The notes under the pieces are model-generated. The model saw only the letters and a program-made list of their open reading frames with translations, had not been told where the DNA came from and searched no databases. Both the position numbers and the translations under genes were made by a program. Positions 8,703-14,663 of a stretch of DNA of 58,771 nucleotides are shown here, piece by piece. Where the stretch lies: positions 1 to 58,771 of the forward strand of contig JAFDZY010000446.1 in assembly GCA_018266685.1 (NCBI GenBank). The letters run 5' to 3'. The DNA comes from Bacteroidota bacterium. GTDB lineage: Bacteria > Bacteroidota > Bacteroidia > Flavobacteriales_F > PHOS-HE28. The first letter of the stretch is position 1, and each line of letters opens with the position of its first letter.

Positions 8703-9049
8703 TTACGCCTCCCCAGACTCTACGATCTTCTTCAACTGCTCCACCAAGGGTGGCACGTAGTCCACGGCGATGTGATGGATGGTCCGATCATCCAGGGCGT
8801 AGAGTCATGGACGATCTTGTGGCGTAGGCCCTGGATCTTGAACCATTCGACCTCCGGATACTGGGACTTCAAACCATCAGTGATATGGTATGCAGCCTCA
8901 CCGATGATCTGCAGCCGGAGAACGGTTGAGTCGCGCTTATCCATGTCCACCAAGAAGGCCTCCTCATCCACTCCCTGAAGCCCCGCCACAATGCGTTCCG
9001 CCGCCGTCAACATGTCAATCAAGCGTGCTTTATCGGTCCGCTCAGACAT
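8703..9049 (-). pseudogene. HEPN (HepT/DUF86) toxin gene, frameshifted at the RX4HXY tyrosine
   Basis: Reads as a HepT-type HEPN RNase partner of the overlapping MNT gene. Residues IIGEAAYHITDGL and then RHKIVHD give the RX4H part of the catalytic RX4HXY motif. After HD there is an extra dinucleotide (8802-8803; equivalently one base missing), so the annotated frame ends in unrelated SPWTTCHPWWSS at 8732. Removing it restores YALDDRTIHHIAVDYV and a natural family C-terminus ending at TAA 8703. The break falls immediately before the Tyr codon, the residue AMPylated by MNT antitoxins in characterised HepT/MntA systems. It may be a sequencing error, an inactivated toxin, or a programmed shift. 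The ATG at 9049 overlaps the MNT stop by 8 bp. Confidence 0.8.
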
Positions 9050-9332
9050 AGGTCAGGTCCTTCTGGATGAATTCCATGTAATGCGGCTTCACGGCGCCGC
9101 GCATCACCAGATCAACCTTGCGGGAAACAATGTGCTCCAAGTCCTGCTCAAGATCAAAGAACTCCATTCCAATGGGTCGATCAACCTCGATCATGATGTC
9201 CACATCGCTGTCCGGCCGGAAGTCATCGCGCGTGGCCGAACCGAACACGGCCATGCTCTTCAGTCCGTACTTGGCGAAGAGGCGCGCGCGTTCTCGGCGT
9301 AAAACTGTGAGGATATCGGCAAGCGTTCCCAT
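9042..9332 (-). CDS. MNT-domain nucleotidyltransferase antitoxin (MntA-like)
   Basis: A 96-residue minimal nucleotidyltransferase. The motif GSATRDDFRPDSDVD is an exact GSx10DxD, the metal- and ATP-binding signature of the MNT fold. Family members pair with HepT HEPN toxins and neutralise them by AMPylating the toxin. Here the toxin gene follows with an 8-bp overlap, the usual operon order. The ATG at 9332 (MGTLADILTVL) was chosen over an ATG 21 bp upstream whose extra residues look non-native. The gene is intact although its partner is frameshifted. The pair lies in cassette B. Confidence 0.85.
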   Translation of the reverse strand: MGTLADILTVLRRERARLFAKYGLKSMAVFGSATRDDFRPDSDVDIMIEVDRPIGMEFFDLEQDLEHIVSRKVDLVMRGAVKPHYMEFIQKDLTYV

Positions 9333-9393
9333 CCTGTACAAATATCGGCACAACTGGCAGAACCACTGGTCTTTCCATGTTTACCGGCCCGCG

Positions 9394-9520
9394 ATCACCA
9401 AGGAGCGCGAGGAAGAATTCTTGGGCCGCATCCGCAAGTAGTAAGAGGACAGTACTCCACTCGCCCGCGCTTCGAACGAAGATGGGGCGATGTGTGCTCA
9501 TGGGGGTATTGCAGGTGTGA
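9394..9520 (+). pseudogene. Carboxylase 3'-end repeat, copy 3 (decayed)
   Basis: Starts with ITKEREEEFLGRIRK in frame, then hits TAG TAA. It shows a short further match (GAGGACAGTA), then a REP-like palindrome in place of the middle, and finally rejoins the consensus at ATGGGGGTATTGCAG with a TGA end. It is about 80 bp shorter than copies 1 and 2. The opening codons match copy 2 slightly better than copy 1. Confidence 0.75.
9457..9485. repeat. REP-like palindrome, copy 2, inside carboxylase tail copy 3
   Basis: The head CCACTCGCCCGCG with the hairpin CTTCG aa CGAAG replaces the central part of the decayed tail, so this element was inserted or was the deletion junction. Confidence 0.55.
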
Positions 9521-9551
9521 TGCTGCACCCTGTGTTCTCTTCTTGGGCACA

Positions 9552-9599
9552 AATGGACCCTGATGGACGCGGGTGGATCCGCGTCCATCAGGGTCCATT
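9552..9599. repeat. Perfect 21-bp inverted repeat (long hairpin)
   Basis: AATGGACCCTGATGGACGCGG (9552-9572) and its exact complement (9579-9599) flank a 6-nt loop. The arms are too symmetric for a simple terminator and there is no T-run. The GGACGCGG-type wording resembles the widespread GATGGACGCGGAT intergenic repeat seen in many bacteria. Confidence 0.6.
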
Positions 9600-9635
9600 C
9601 CGGAGCATGCTGACCAATAGCATGGCCCACTACCC

Positions 9636-9643
9636 TACTTTTG
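9636..9643 (+). promoter_or_regulatory. Candidate -7 box TACTTTTG, 4 nt before the DUF1801 ATG
   Basis: Exact TAnnTTTG, separated from the ATG at 9648 by only GAAC. If it works as a -7 element, the transcript would begin at or near the start codon (leaderless). Confidence 0.45.
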
Positions 9644-9647
9644 GAAC

Positions 9648-10070
9648 ATGGCCACCGCAAAACCCAAACCCGTAAAACTCCTCTCCGGCGGCAATCCGCA
9701 GATCGCCATGGGCTACGGCGAGGAGCCGGTACAGGCCTACCTGCAAGCCATCCCGGATTGGAAACGCGCCGTGGCCGTTGAATTAGATGCGTTGATCACC
9801 CGCGCGGTGCCCAAGGTGCTCAAGGCCGTGAAGTGGAACACCCCGATGTACGGCATGGAGGAAAACCGGTACTTCATGGGCTTTCACATGACCAAGAATT
9901 ACGTGAAGGTCGCCTTCTTCCAAGGTGCGTTGTTGGAGCCGCTTCCGCCCGCCGCCAGCACCCAGAAGCAGGTGCGCTACCTGCACATCCGTGAAAAGGA
10001 TGTGATGGACAAGAAGCAGATCACGGCATGGGTGAAGCAGGCCGCGAAGTTGCCTGGGAATAAGATGTGA
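9648..10070 (+). CDS. DUF1801 domain protein
   Basis: A 140-residue protein of the DUF1801 (YdhG-like) family. Recognisable blocks are GEEPVQAYLQAIPDWKRAV, then VKWNTPMYGMEENRYF and YVKVAFFQGALLEP. The family folds as a small alpha/beta domain and is of unknown function; it often sits beside AraC and VOC genes, as here. The stop codon overlaps a possible GTG start of the AraC gene (GTGA at 10067), which points to one transcript. The start is fixed by the -7 box 4 nt upstream and by MATAKPKPVK. Confidence 0.85.
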   Translation: MATAKPKPVKLLSGGNPQIAMGYGEEPVQAYLQAIPDWKRAVAVELDALITRAVPKVLKAVKWNTPMYGMEENRYFMGFHMTKNYVKVAFFQGALLEPLPPAASTQKQVRYLHIREKDVMDKKQITAWVKQAAKLPGNKM

Positions 10071-10078
10071 GCGCCGTG

Positions 10079-10522
10079 ATGAGTGATCACCTACCAGGCC
10101 AAGACCCCTACCCCAAGGCCTATTTCTACCGGCGCATCGTGCAGGCCAAGCTGTTCATCGACGCCCATTTCGCGGAGCCACTCGACGTGAACGCCATCAG
10201 CGGGGAGGCCGCCTACTCGAAGTTCCATTTCATCCGCGAGTTCCAGGCCATCTACGGGCGCACGCCGCGCGAACACCTGACGCACTGCCGCATGGAACGC
10301 GCCCAGGAACTGATGGCACAGGGCGCACAGGCGTTGGATGCCTGCATCGCCGTCGGCTTCAACAGCCTGTCTTCCTTCAGCAGGGCGTTCAAGAAGACCA
10401 CCGGGGCCACTCCCGCCGCCTTTCGCGAAGCGGCATTGCAACGCCATCAACAAGGACGCACGGATCCGCTCCAGTTCGTACCGGACTGCTTCAGCGGCGC
10501 ACACGGCGCAAGGGAAGAATAG
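10079..10522 (+). CDS. AraC-family transcriptional regulator (DNA-binding domain only)
   Basis: A 147-residue protein made almost entirely of the two helix-turn-helix units of AraC/XylS regulators. FIDAHFAEPLDVNAISGEAAYSKFHFIREF is the first unit (split here by description: helix pair around residues 25-52). The second has ACIAVGFNSLSSFSRAFKK, and GATPAAFRE closes the domain. There is no sensor domain, so ligand input must come from elsewhere. The start could be GTG 10067, overlapping the DUF1801 stop, or ATG 10079; the ATG is preferred. The regulator is likely to control this small DUF1801-VOC-DoxX cluster (inference from position). Confidence 0.82.
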   Translation: MSDHLPGQDPYPKAYFYRRIVQAKLFIDAHFAEPLDVNAISGEAAYSKFHFIREFQAIYGRTPREHLTHCRMERAQELMAQGAQALDACIAVGFNSLSSFSRAFKKTTGATPAAFREAALQRHQQGRTDPLQFVPDCFSGAHGAREE

Positions 10523-10586
10523 CAATCGCGGACAAACAACGCGGGTGGCCCTGTTCCTTGCTTTGTGCCATCAAACAGAACCAACC

Positions 10587-11012
10587 ATGCACCTCTCACT
10601 CACCCACACCTGCTTTTACGTCCTGGACCAGGACAGCGCGCTCGACTTTTACGTGAACAAGCTCGGCTTCAAGAAAAAGACCGACGTGAAGAAGGGCGAG
10701 TTCCGCTGGCTCACCGTAACGCCGCCGGAGCAACCCGAACTGGAGATCTCCCTGCTGGCGGCCAAGGAAAGCCACGCCATGGACAAGGAATCCGCCGATG
10801 CCTTGGCGATGCTGATCCGCAAGGGCATGTTCGGTTTCGGCTCCTTCCAAAGCCGCGATGTGTTCGCCGCCTACGAGGAGATGCACGCCAAGGGCGTGGA
10901 GTTCAAGGCCCCTCCGAAGAAGGAATTTTACGGCGTGTCGTGCAACTTCAAGGACGACAGCGGCAACTGGTTCAGCTTGTCCGAAACGCATCCTGCCAAA
11001 GCCGCACAATAA
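10587..11012 (+). CDS. VOC-family (glyoxalase/bleomycin-resistance-like) protein
   Basis: A 141-residue protein with two beta-alpha-beta-beta-beta modules of the vicinal oxygen chelate fold: LTHTCFYVLDQDSALDFYV near the start and FKDDSGNWFSLSET near the end. VOC enzymes bind a divalent metal through His and Glu side chains; His at residue 6 and the terminal Glu are present. The protein is close to the family of stand-alone VOC proteins with a conserved LDFYVNKLGF segment. The ATG at 10587 starts MHLSLTHTC. It is 64 bp downstream of the AraC gene and 11 bp before the DoxX-like gene. Confidence 0.85.
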   Translation: MHLSLTHTCFYVLDQDSALDFYVNKLGFKKKTDVKKGEFRWLTVTPPEQPELEISLLAAKESHAMDKESADALAMLIRKGMFGFGSFQSRDVFAAYEEMHAKGVEFKAPPKKEFYGVSCNFKDDSGNWFSLSETHPAKAAQ

Positions 11013-11023
11013 TTACCCTCACC

Positions 11024-11419
11024 ATGAGCAAGCGCAACAAGATCATTTATTGGGTGGCAACGGTGTGGTTGGCCTTGGGCCTGACTTCCACTGCGGTGGT
11101 CCAGATCTTCCAGTTGAAGACCAGCGGTCCAGGAAGTCTGGAGAACGTGGTCCACATGGGCTTTCCTGCGGATATCCTTCTCCTCCTTGGCGTATGGAAA
11201 TTAATGGGCGTGGTGGCCTTGCTCATTCCAAGAACCCCACTCTTGAAGGAGTGGGCATACGCGGGCATCTTCTTCACCATTTCTGGCGCGTTGTACTTCC
11301 ATGTGCGTTCAGGTGATGGGGTTGGCATGATCGCCCCCGTGCTGCTCTACTTGGTACTGATCACGGCATCCTGGCATTTCAGGCCAGCGGAAAGAACGCT
11401 GATACCGGCACGTGCCTAA
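11024..11419 (+). CDS. DoxX-like family membrane protein
   Basis: A 131-residue protein with four predicted membrane helices: residues 8-27, 45-66, 76-92 and 98-116. Loop residues such as HMGFPADILLLLGVWKLMG match the DoxX-like family (DoxX_2). Function is unknown; members often accompany VOC and AraC genes. It starts 11 bp after the VOC stop codon. The protein is complete, ending with a short Arg-containing tail. Confidence 0.78.
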   Translation: MSKRNKIIYWVATVWLALGLTSTAVVQIFQLKTSGPGSLENVVHMGFPADILLLLGVWKLMGVVALLIPRTPLLKEWAYAGIFFTISGALYFHVRSGDGVGMIAPVLLYLVLITASWHFRPAERTLIPARA

Positions 11420-11531
11420 TTCGGAGCGTGAACCCCACTCTGGCGCAAAGGCTCCCCGTTCGTGCTGGCCCCGGCACAACAGGCGGGGTTCACGCCGAGC
11501 GTGGCTTGAACAGATCCATTACCTTCGGTAC

Positions 11532-11732
11532 ATGAAAAAGGGTGAGGACCTCCTCGATAAAAAGACCGTACTCCGTTCACTGAAGAGCCTTCCCGATCGC
11601 TTCAACGCGGACGATGCCATCGAACGCATCATCATCTTGGAGAAGATCGCCGCTGGTATTGCCGATTCAGAAGCCGGACGCACCATTTCCCTCGATGAGG
11701 CGAAGAAGCGGATGGCCAAATGGTTGAAGTAA
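11532..11732 (+). CDS. Antitoxin of a ParDE/RelBE-like pair
   Basis: A 66-residue hydrophilic protein rich in Lys, Arg and Glu, ending KKRMAKWLK. Its size, helical character and 13-bp overlap with the toxin gene are typical of type II antitoxins, which fold on and block the toxin and usually repress their own promoter through a DNA-binding N-terminus. It is not clearly RelB, ParD or Phd by sequence; the identification rests mainly on the following gene. Confidence 0.72.
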   Translation: MKKGEDLLDKKTVLRSLKSLPDRFNADDAIERIIILEKIAAGIADSEAGRTISLDEAKKRMAKWLK

Positions 11733-12049
11733 GGTTCTCGGAGAACGCGATGCGCGACATGGAGTCAATCGCCGCGTACATCGCACGCGATTCCGAATTC
11801 CATGCTGCAAAGCAGGTGGAACGGTTTTTCGTCAGTGTTGAACGATTGAAGACTCATCCCCGCATGGGACGCATTGTTCCGGAGATAGGGCATGCTTCCA
11901 TCCGTGAAATTTCCGTCGGCAACTACCGGTTGATCTATCACCTCACGGAGGAGGATCTTGCCGAGGTGTTGACCGTTCATCATAGTGCACGCAAGTTTCC
12001 TTTTGGTCGGCTGTTGCCCAACATCCGAGGCGTCCGCAGGAAGAGATAA
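11720..12049 (+). CDS. RelE/ParE-family toxin
   Basis: A 109-residue protein with the compact RelE/ParE pattern: VRFSENAMRDMESIAAYIAR in the N-terminal helices, then HPRMGRIVPEIGHASIREI and the core strand NYRLIYHL, then VLTVHHSARKFP. The NYRLIY and VHHSARKF motifs are characteristic of the ParE subgroup, which poisons gyrase; RelE relatives cleave mRNA. The ATG overlaps the antitoxin by 13 bp, so both are translated from one message. The gene is complete. Confidence 0.88.
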   Translation: MVEVRFSENAMRDMESIAAYIARDSEFHAAKQVERFFVSVERLKTHPRMGRIVPEIGHASIREISVGNYRLIYHLTEEDLAEVLTVHHSARKFPFGRLLPNIRGVRRKR

Positions 12050-12075
12050 TGTGCCTGGCAAACAGCCCAGCTCAA

Positions 12076-12106
12076 CCACTCGCCCGCGCGTGCAGCGCGC
12101 ACGTAG
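12076..12106. repeat. REP-like palindrome, copy 3
   Basis: The head CCACTCGCCCGCG is followed by a GC-rich hairpin (CGTGC agcgc GCACG) and then TAGAAC. It lies between the toxin and the next gene, about 17 bp before a -7 box. Confidence 0.5.
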
Positions 12107-12122
12107 AACAAGGCCATCGTCC

Positions 12123-12130
12123 TATTTTCG
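12123..12130 (+). promoter_or_regulatory. Candidate -7 box TATTTTCG, 4 nt before ATG 12135
   Basis: TAnnTTCG variant; the layout (box, GAGC, ATG) closely copies that of the DUF1801 gene at 9648 (box, GAAC, ATG). Confidence 0.4.
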
Positions 12131-12134
12131 GAGC

Positions 12135-12713
12135 ATGAACCCTAAAGTCGACTGGTTTTTCAACAAGGACACCCAATGGCAAGAGGCCTTCGCGGAATTG
12201 CGGGAACTCGCGCTGGAGAGCGGCCTCACCGAAGAGCTGAAGTGGGGCCATCCCTGCTACACGCTGAAAGGCAAGAACGTCTTCCTGATCCACGGCTTCA
12301 AGGACTATTGCGCGGTGCTCTTCCACAAGGGTGTGCTGCTGAAGGACGCGGCGGGGCTGCTGGTGCAACAAACGGAAAACGTGCAGGGCGCACGGCAACT
12401 GCGCTTCACATCCCTCCGGGAAATCCAGAAGCTGGCGCCCACCATCCGCGCTTACATGCAGGAGGCGGCGGAAGTGGAACGACGGGGCCTGAAGGTGCTG
12501 ATGAAGAAGACCGCTGAGTTCCATACACCGGAGGAATTCGCACGGGCACTGAAGGAGATGCCCGGATTGAAGAAAGCCTTCAACGCGCTCTCGCCAGGCA
12601 GGCAGCGCGGCTACTTGCTCTACTTCGGTTCAGCCAAGCAGGCCAAAACGCGCCAAGCGCGCATTGAGAAGCACGTGGACCGGATCCTGGAAGGCAAGGG
12701 ATTGGACGATTGA
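12135..12713 (+). CDS. DUF1801 / YdeI-OmpD-associated family protein
   Basis: A 192-residue protein. The N-terminal half is a DUF1801 domain (LKWGHPCYTLKGKNVFLIHG, then YCAVLFHKGVLL). The C-terminal part has the YdeI/OmdA pattern: FARALKEMPGLKKAFNALS followed by PGRQRGYLLYFGSAKQ and TRQARIEKHV. Functions of both domains are unknown. It is downstream of a REP-like palindrome and a -7 box and 16 bp upstream of a VOC gene, so the two are probably co-transcribed. Confidence 0.85.
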   Translation: MNPKVDWFFNKDTQWQEAFAELRELALESGLTEELKWGHPCYTLKGKNVFLIHGFKDYCAVLFHKGVLLKDAAGLLVQQTENVQGARQLRFTSLREIQKLAPTIRAYMQEAAEVERRGLKVLMKKTAEFHTPEEFARALKEMPGLKKAFNALSPGRQRGYLLYFGSAKQAKTRQARIEKHVDRILEGKGLDD

Positions 12714-12729
12714 GCCGAACTTCGCGGGC

Positions 12730-13083
12730 ATGTTCACCTCCGTTTGCCCCAAGCTGCCCATGCGGAACAAGGCCGTTACACGGTCCTTCTACGTGGAGCG
12801 GCTCGGCTTCGCTGAATTCGGTGCGGACGTGCCCCATTACCTCATGCTTTCCCGCGACGGCATCGAGCTGCACTTCTTCCTGTACGCCACACTGGACCCC
12901 AAGCTCACCTACGGGCAGGTGTACATCCGCACGGTGGACATCGACGGGCTGTACCGCTGGGTGATCGATCGCGGGGTGGCCAACCACCCGAACGGCGACT
13001 TAGGCAACCGGCCGTGGGGCCAGCGTGAGTTCGCCCTGCTGGACCCCGACAACAACCTGCTCACCTTCGGGCAGGAGATCTGA
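12730..13083 (+). CDS. VOC-family (bleomycin-resistance-type) protein
   Basis: A 117-residue protein of the BRP/glyoxalase type: MRNKAVTRSFYVERLGF, DGIELHFFLY, then WGQREFALLDPDNNLLTFGQ. His in HFF and Glu in REF are candidate metal ligands; bleomycin-binding members of this type lack a metal. The in-frame start at 12730 follows GAACTTCG and CGGGC, a degenerate version of the local -7 pattern. The last ~45 bp of this gene are repeated, with synonymous changes, at 14549-14596, on the far side of the next gene. Confidence 0.85.
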   Translation: MFTSVCPKLPMRNKAVTRSFYVERLGFAEFGADVPHYLMLSRDGIELHFFLYATLDPKLTYGQVYIRTVDIDGLYRWVIDRGVANHPNGDLGNRPWGQREFALLDPDNNLLTFGQEI

Positions 13084-13097
13084 CAGGGGGCACACTG

Positions 13098-14426
13098 TCA
13101 CATGTGTACCAAACGCGCAGTTTGAACCGTGGTACCCGATGTGATGCGCACGAAATAGAGTCCTTGTGCAAAATTCCTCACATCGAAGTTTGCAATGGGG
13201 GCTTCAGTGGAAAACCTATGCACGACCACACCAAACCGATCAACAACTTCCACCAGTGCGATGCCGGCATGCAGGGTACGCAGTTCCACCTGGTCCGTGG
13301 CCGGGTTCGGGTATAAGCTCAATTCCGCAGCTCCTTGCCCTGCAACTTCGGTGATCAAACCATCAGTGACCAATGGCTTCCAGTGTGCGCATGCATATCC
13401 ATGCCCATCGTCAAAGAAATATAGATCGTAGATCCGTCGCGCACCGTTCATGCCTGCCGTGGAATAATTCAACCACCAGCTAGCCCCTTGGTCCGAGCTG
13501 TTCAGAATGATGCCTTCACTTCCGTCGGGACGATAACCACTGGCGAAACCTTGCCCATCGTTTCGGAACACCACACTGGTCATGACCACATCTCCGTCTA
13601 CCTCAACAGGCACGGAAGTCCATGTCAAACCACCGTCAATCGTACGCAGCATGGTGCCATCATTGCGCGTTGCCACGCCGATGTCACCATTCAGGAAGTC
13701 CACATCCGAGAACCCCGTCGCCGTATCAGCCAATACCTGTTCCCAATCAAGGCCGCCGTTCAAGGTGCGGTAAATAGCACCGCTGTCGGGCAAATGCACA
13801 CCATTGTTGAACAATCGGCTGTACCCACCCGTAGCTGCAAAGCCCACCTGATCGTTCACGAAGTGAAGGCGGGACACGGGTTGCCCAGATAGCACGGCGA
13901 TCTGTGCCCAAGTAGTGCCGGTATCCGTGCTCATGTCGATGATCCCATCGCCCGTACTGGTCCCGCCTGCCGCGAAGGCAACAAGATCATTGCGCATGCG
14001 CACCGCCCTGTAATAGCGTCCCACGCCCGTTCGCACACTATCGAACTGCAATGGGTTCTGGCTGCCATGAACCTTTCGTACAACAAGGCTGTAGTTATAC
14101 AATTCGTGCCCAACAGCGATGTACCACGGTTTTCCGCCTGCCATTTTCACATCCACATCCTCCATGAAGGTGCTCGGTTCGTACCAAACCACACCTCCAC
14201 CCGATGTGGCGGCATCCCATGTGAGCAAAATGCCACCTTCCGTGGCTGAAGGAGATGGACCTGGATTGTTGGAGCCATATACAAAGAGGCCTGTATCAAC
14301 CTGATGGAAAGCGGCGGCGCTGAAGTGGCTGGTGATGGATATGATACCACCGGCCTCCCATTGGGCATTGGCGCAAGGCCATGAAATTCCAAGCAGGAGA
14401 ACAGGAACAACGGAACGACTCAGCAT
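13098..14426 (-). CDS. Secreted YCF48/BNR-like repeat protein with T9SS sorting domain
   Basis: About 442 residues. A signal peptide (MLSRSVVPVLLLGISWPCANAQ) precedes a chain of beta-propeller-like repeats with repeated SxDxGxTW/W-type turns (STDTGTTWAQI, TLNGGLDWEQV, TIDGGLTWTSV, SSDQGASWWL), typical of YCF48/BNR-type propellers. The C-terminal ~80 residues are a T9SS type A sorting domain beginning SLYPNPATD. The frame is open further upstream, but the signal peptide fixes the start at 14426. The gene is convergent with the VOC gene and lies between two copies of a VOC 3' tail, which suggests it entered as an insertion. Confidence 0.82.
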   Translation of the reverse strand: MLSRSVVPVLLLGISWPCANAQWEAGGIISITSHFSAAAFHQVDTGLFVYGSNNPGPSPSATEGGILLTWDAATSGGGVVWYEPSTFMEDVDVKMAGGKPWYIAVGHELYNYSLVVRKVHGSQNPLQFDSVRTGVGRYYRAVRMRNDLVAFAAGGTSTGDGIIDMSTDTGTTWAQIAVLSGQPVSRLHFVNDQVGFAATGGYSRLFNNGVHLPDSGAIYRTLNGGLDWEQVLADTATGFSDVDFLNGDIGVATRNDGTMLRTIDGGLTWTSVPVEVDGDVVMTSVVFRNDGQGFASGYRPDGSEGIILNSSDQGASWWLNYSTAGMNGARRIYDLYFFDDGHGYACAHWKPLVTDGLITEVAGQGAAELSLYPNPATDQVELRTLHAGIALVEVVDRFGVVVHRFSTEAPIANFDVRNFAQGLYFVRITSGTTVQTARLVHM

Positions 14427-14548
14427 GGGAACATGTGCAGTTGATGGTATTGGAAGAGACATACGCAGTGCCAGCCAGGTTGGGCCGTACGGGAAAATAG
14501 TGCCAGGAACCCATCCCGCAATCACCGCTAGGCGACTGCAAAATTATC

Positions 14549-14596
14549 CTATTGGACCCGGACAACAACCTGCTCACCTTCGGGCAGGGAGCGTGA
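14549..14596 (+). pseudogene. Orphan 3' tail of a VOC gene
   Basis: Reads LLDPDNNLLTFGQGA and a TGA, matching the end of the VOC gene at 13083 (LLDPDNNLLTFGQEI). Differences include synonymous changes (CTG/CTA, CTG/TTG, CCC/CCG). The rest of the gene is absent upstream, where the start of the T9SS gene lies. It is a remnant of a displaced or lost paralogue. Confidence 0.65.
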
Positions 14597-14663
14597 ACGG
14601 GTTTTCTCTTGCTTGGTGTTCACATTCCGGTGCAGCCCCGATAAAGGGGAAAGCACAACGGCC

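Noticed and set aside
6104-9520. Integrative element with its own integrase
   Set aside because: No tyrosine or serine recombinase, excisionase or relaxase was recognised in any frame; only the flanking repeats and the cargo support mobility.
10565-11023. Gene overlapping the VOC gene in another frame and continuing into the DoxX-like protein
   Set aside because: The part upstream of 11024 is an out-of-frame reading of the VOC gene; the DoxX-like start at 11024 gives a complete membrane protein.
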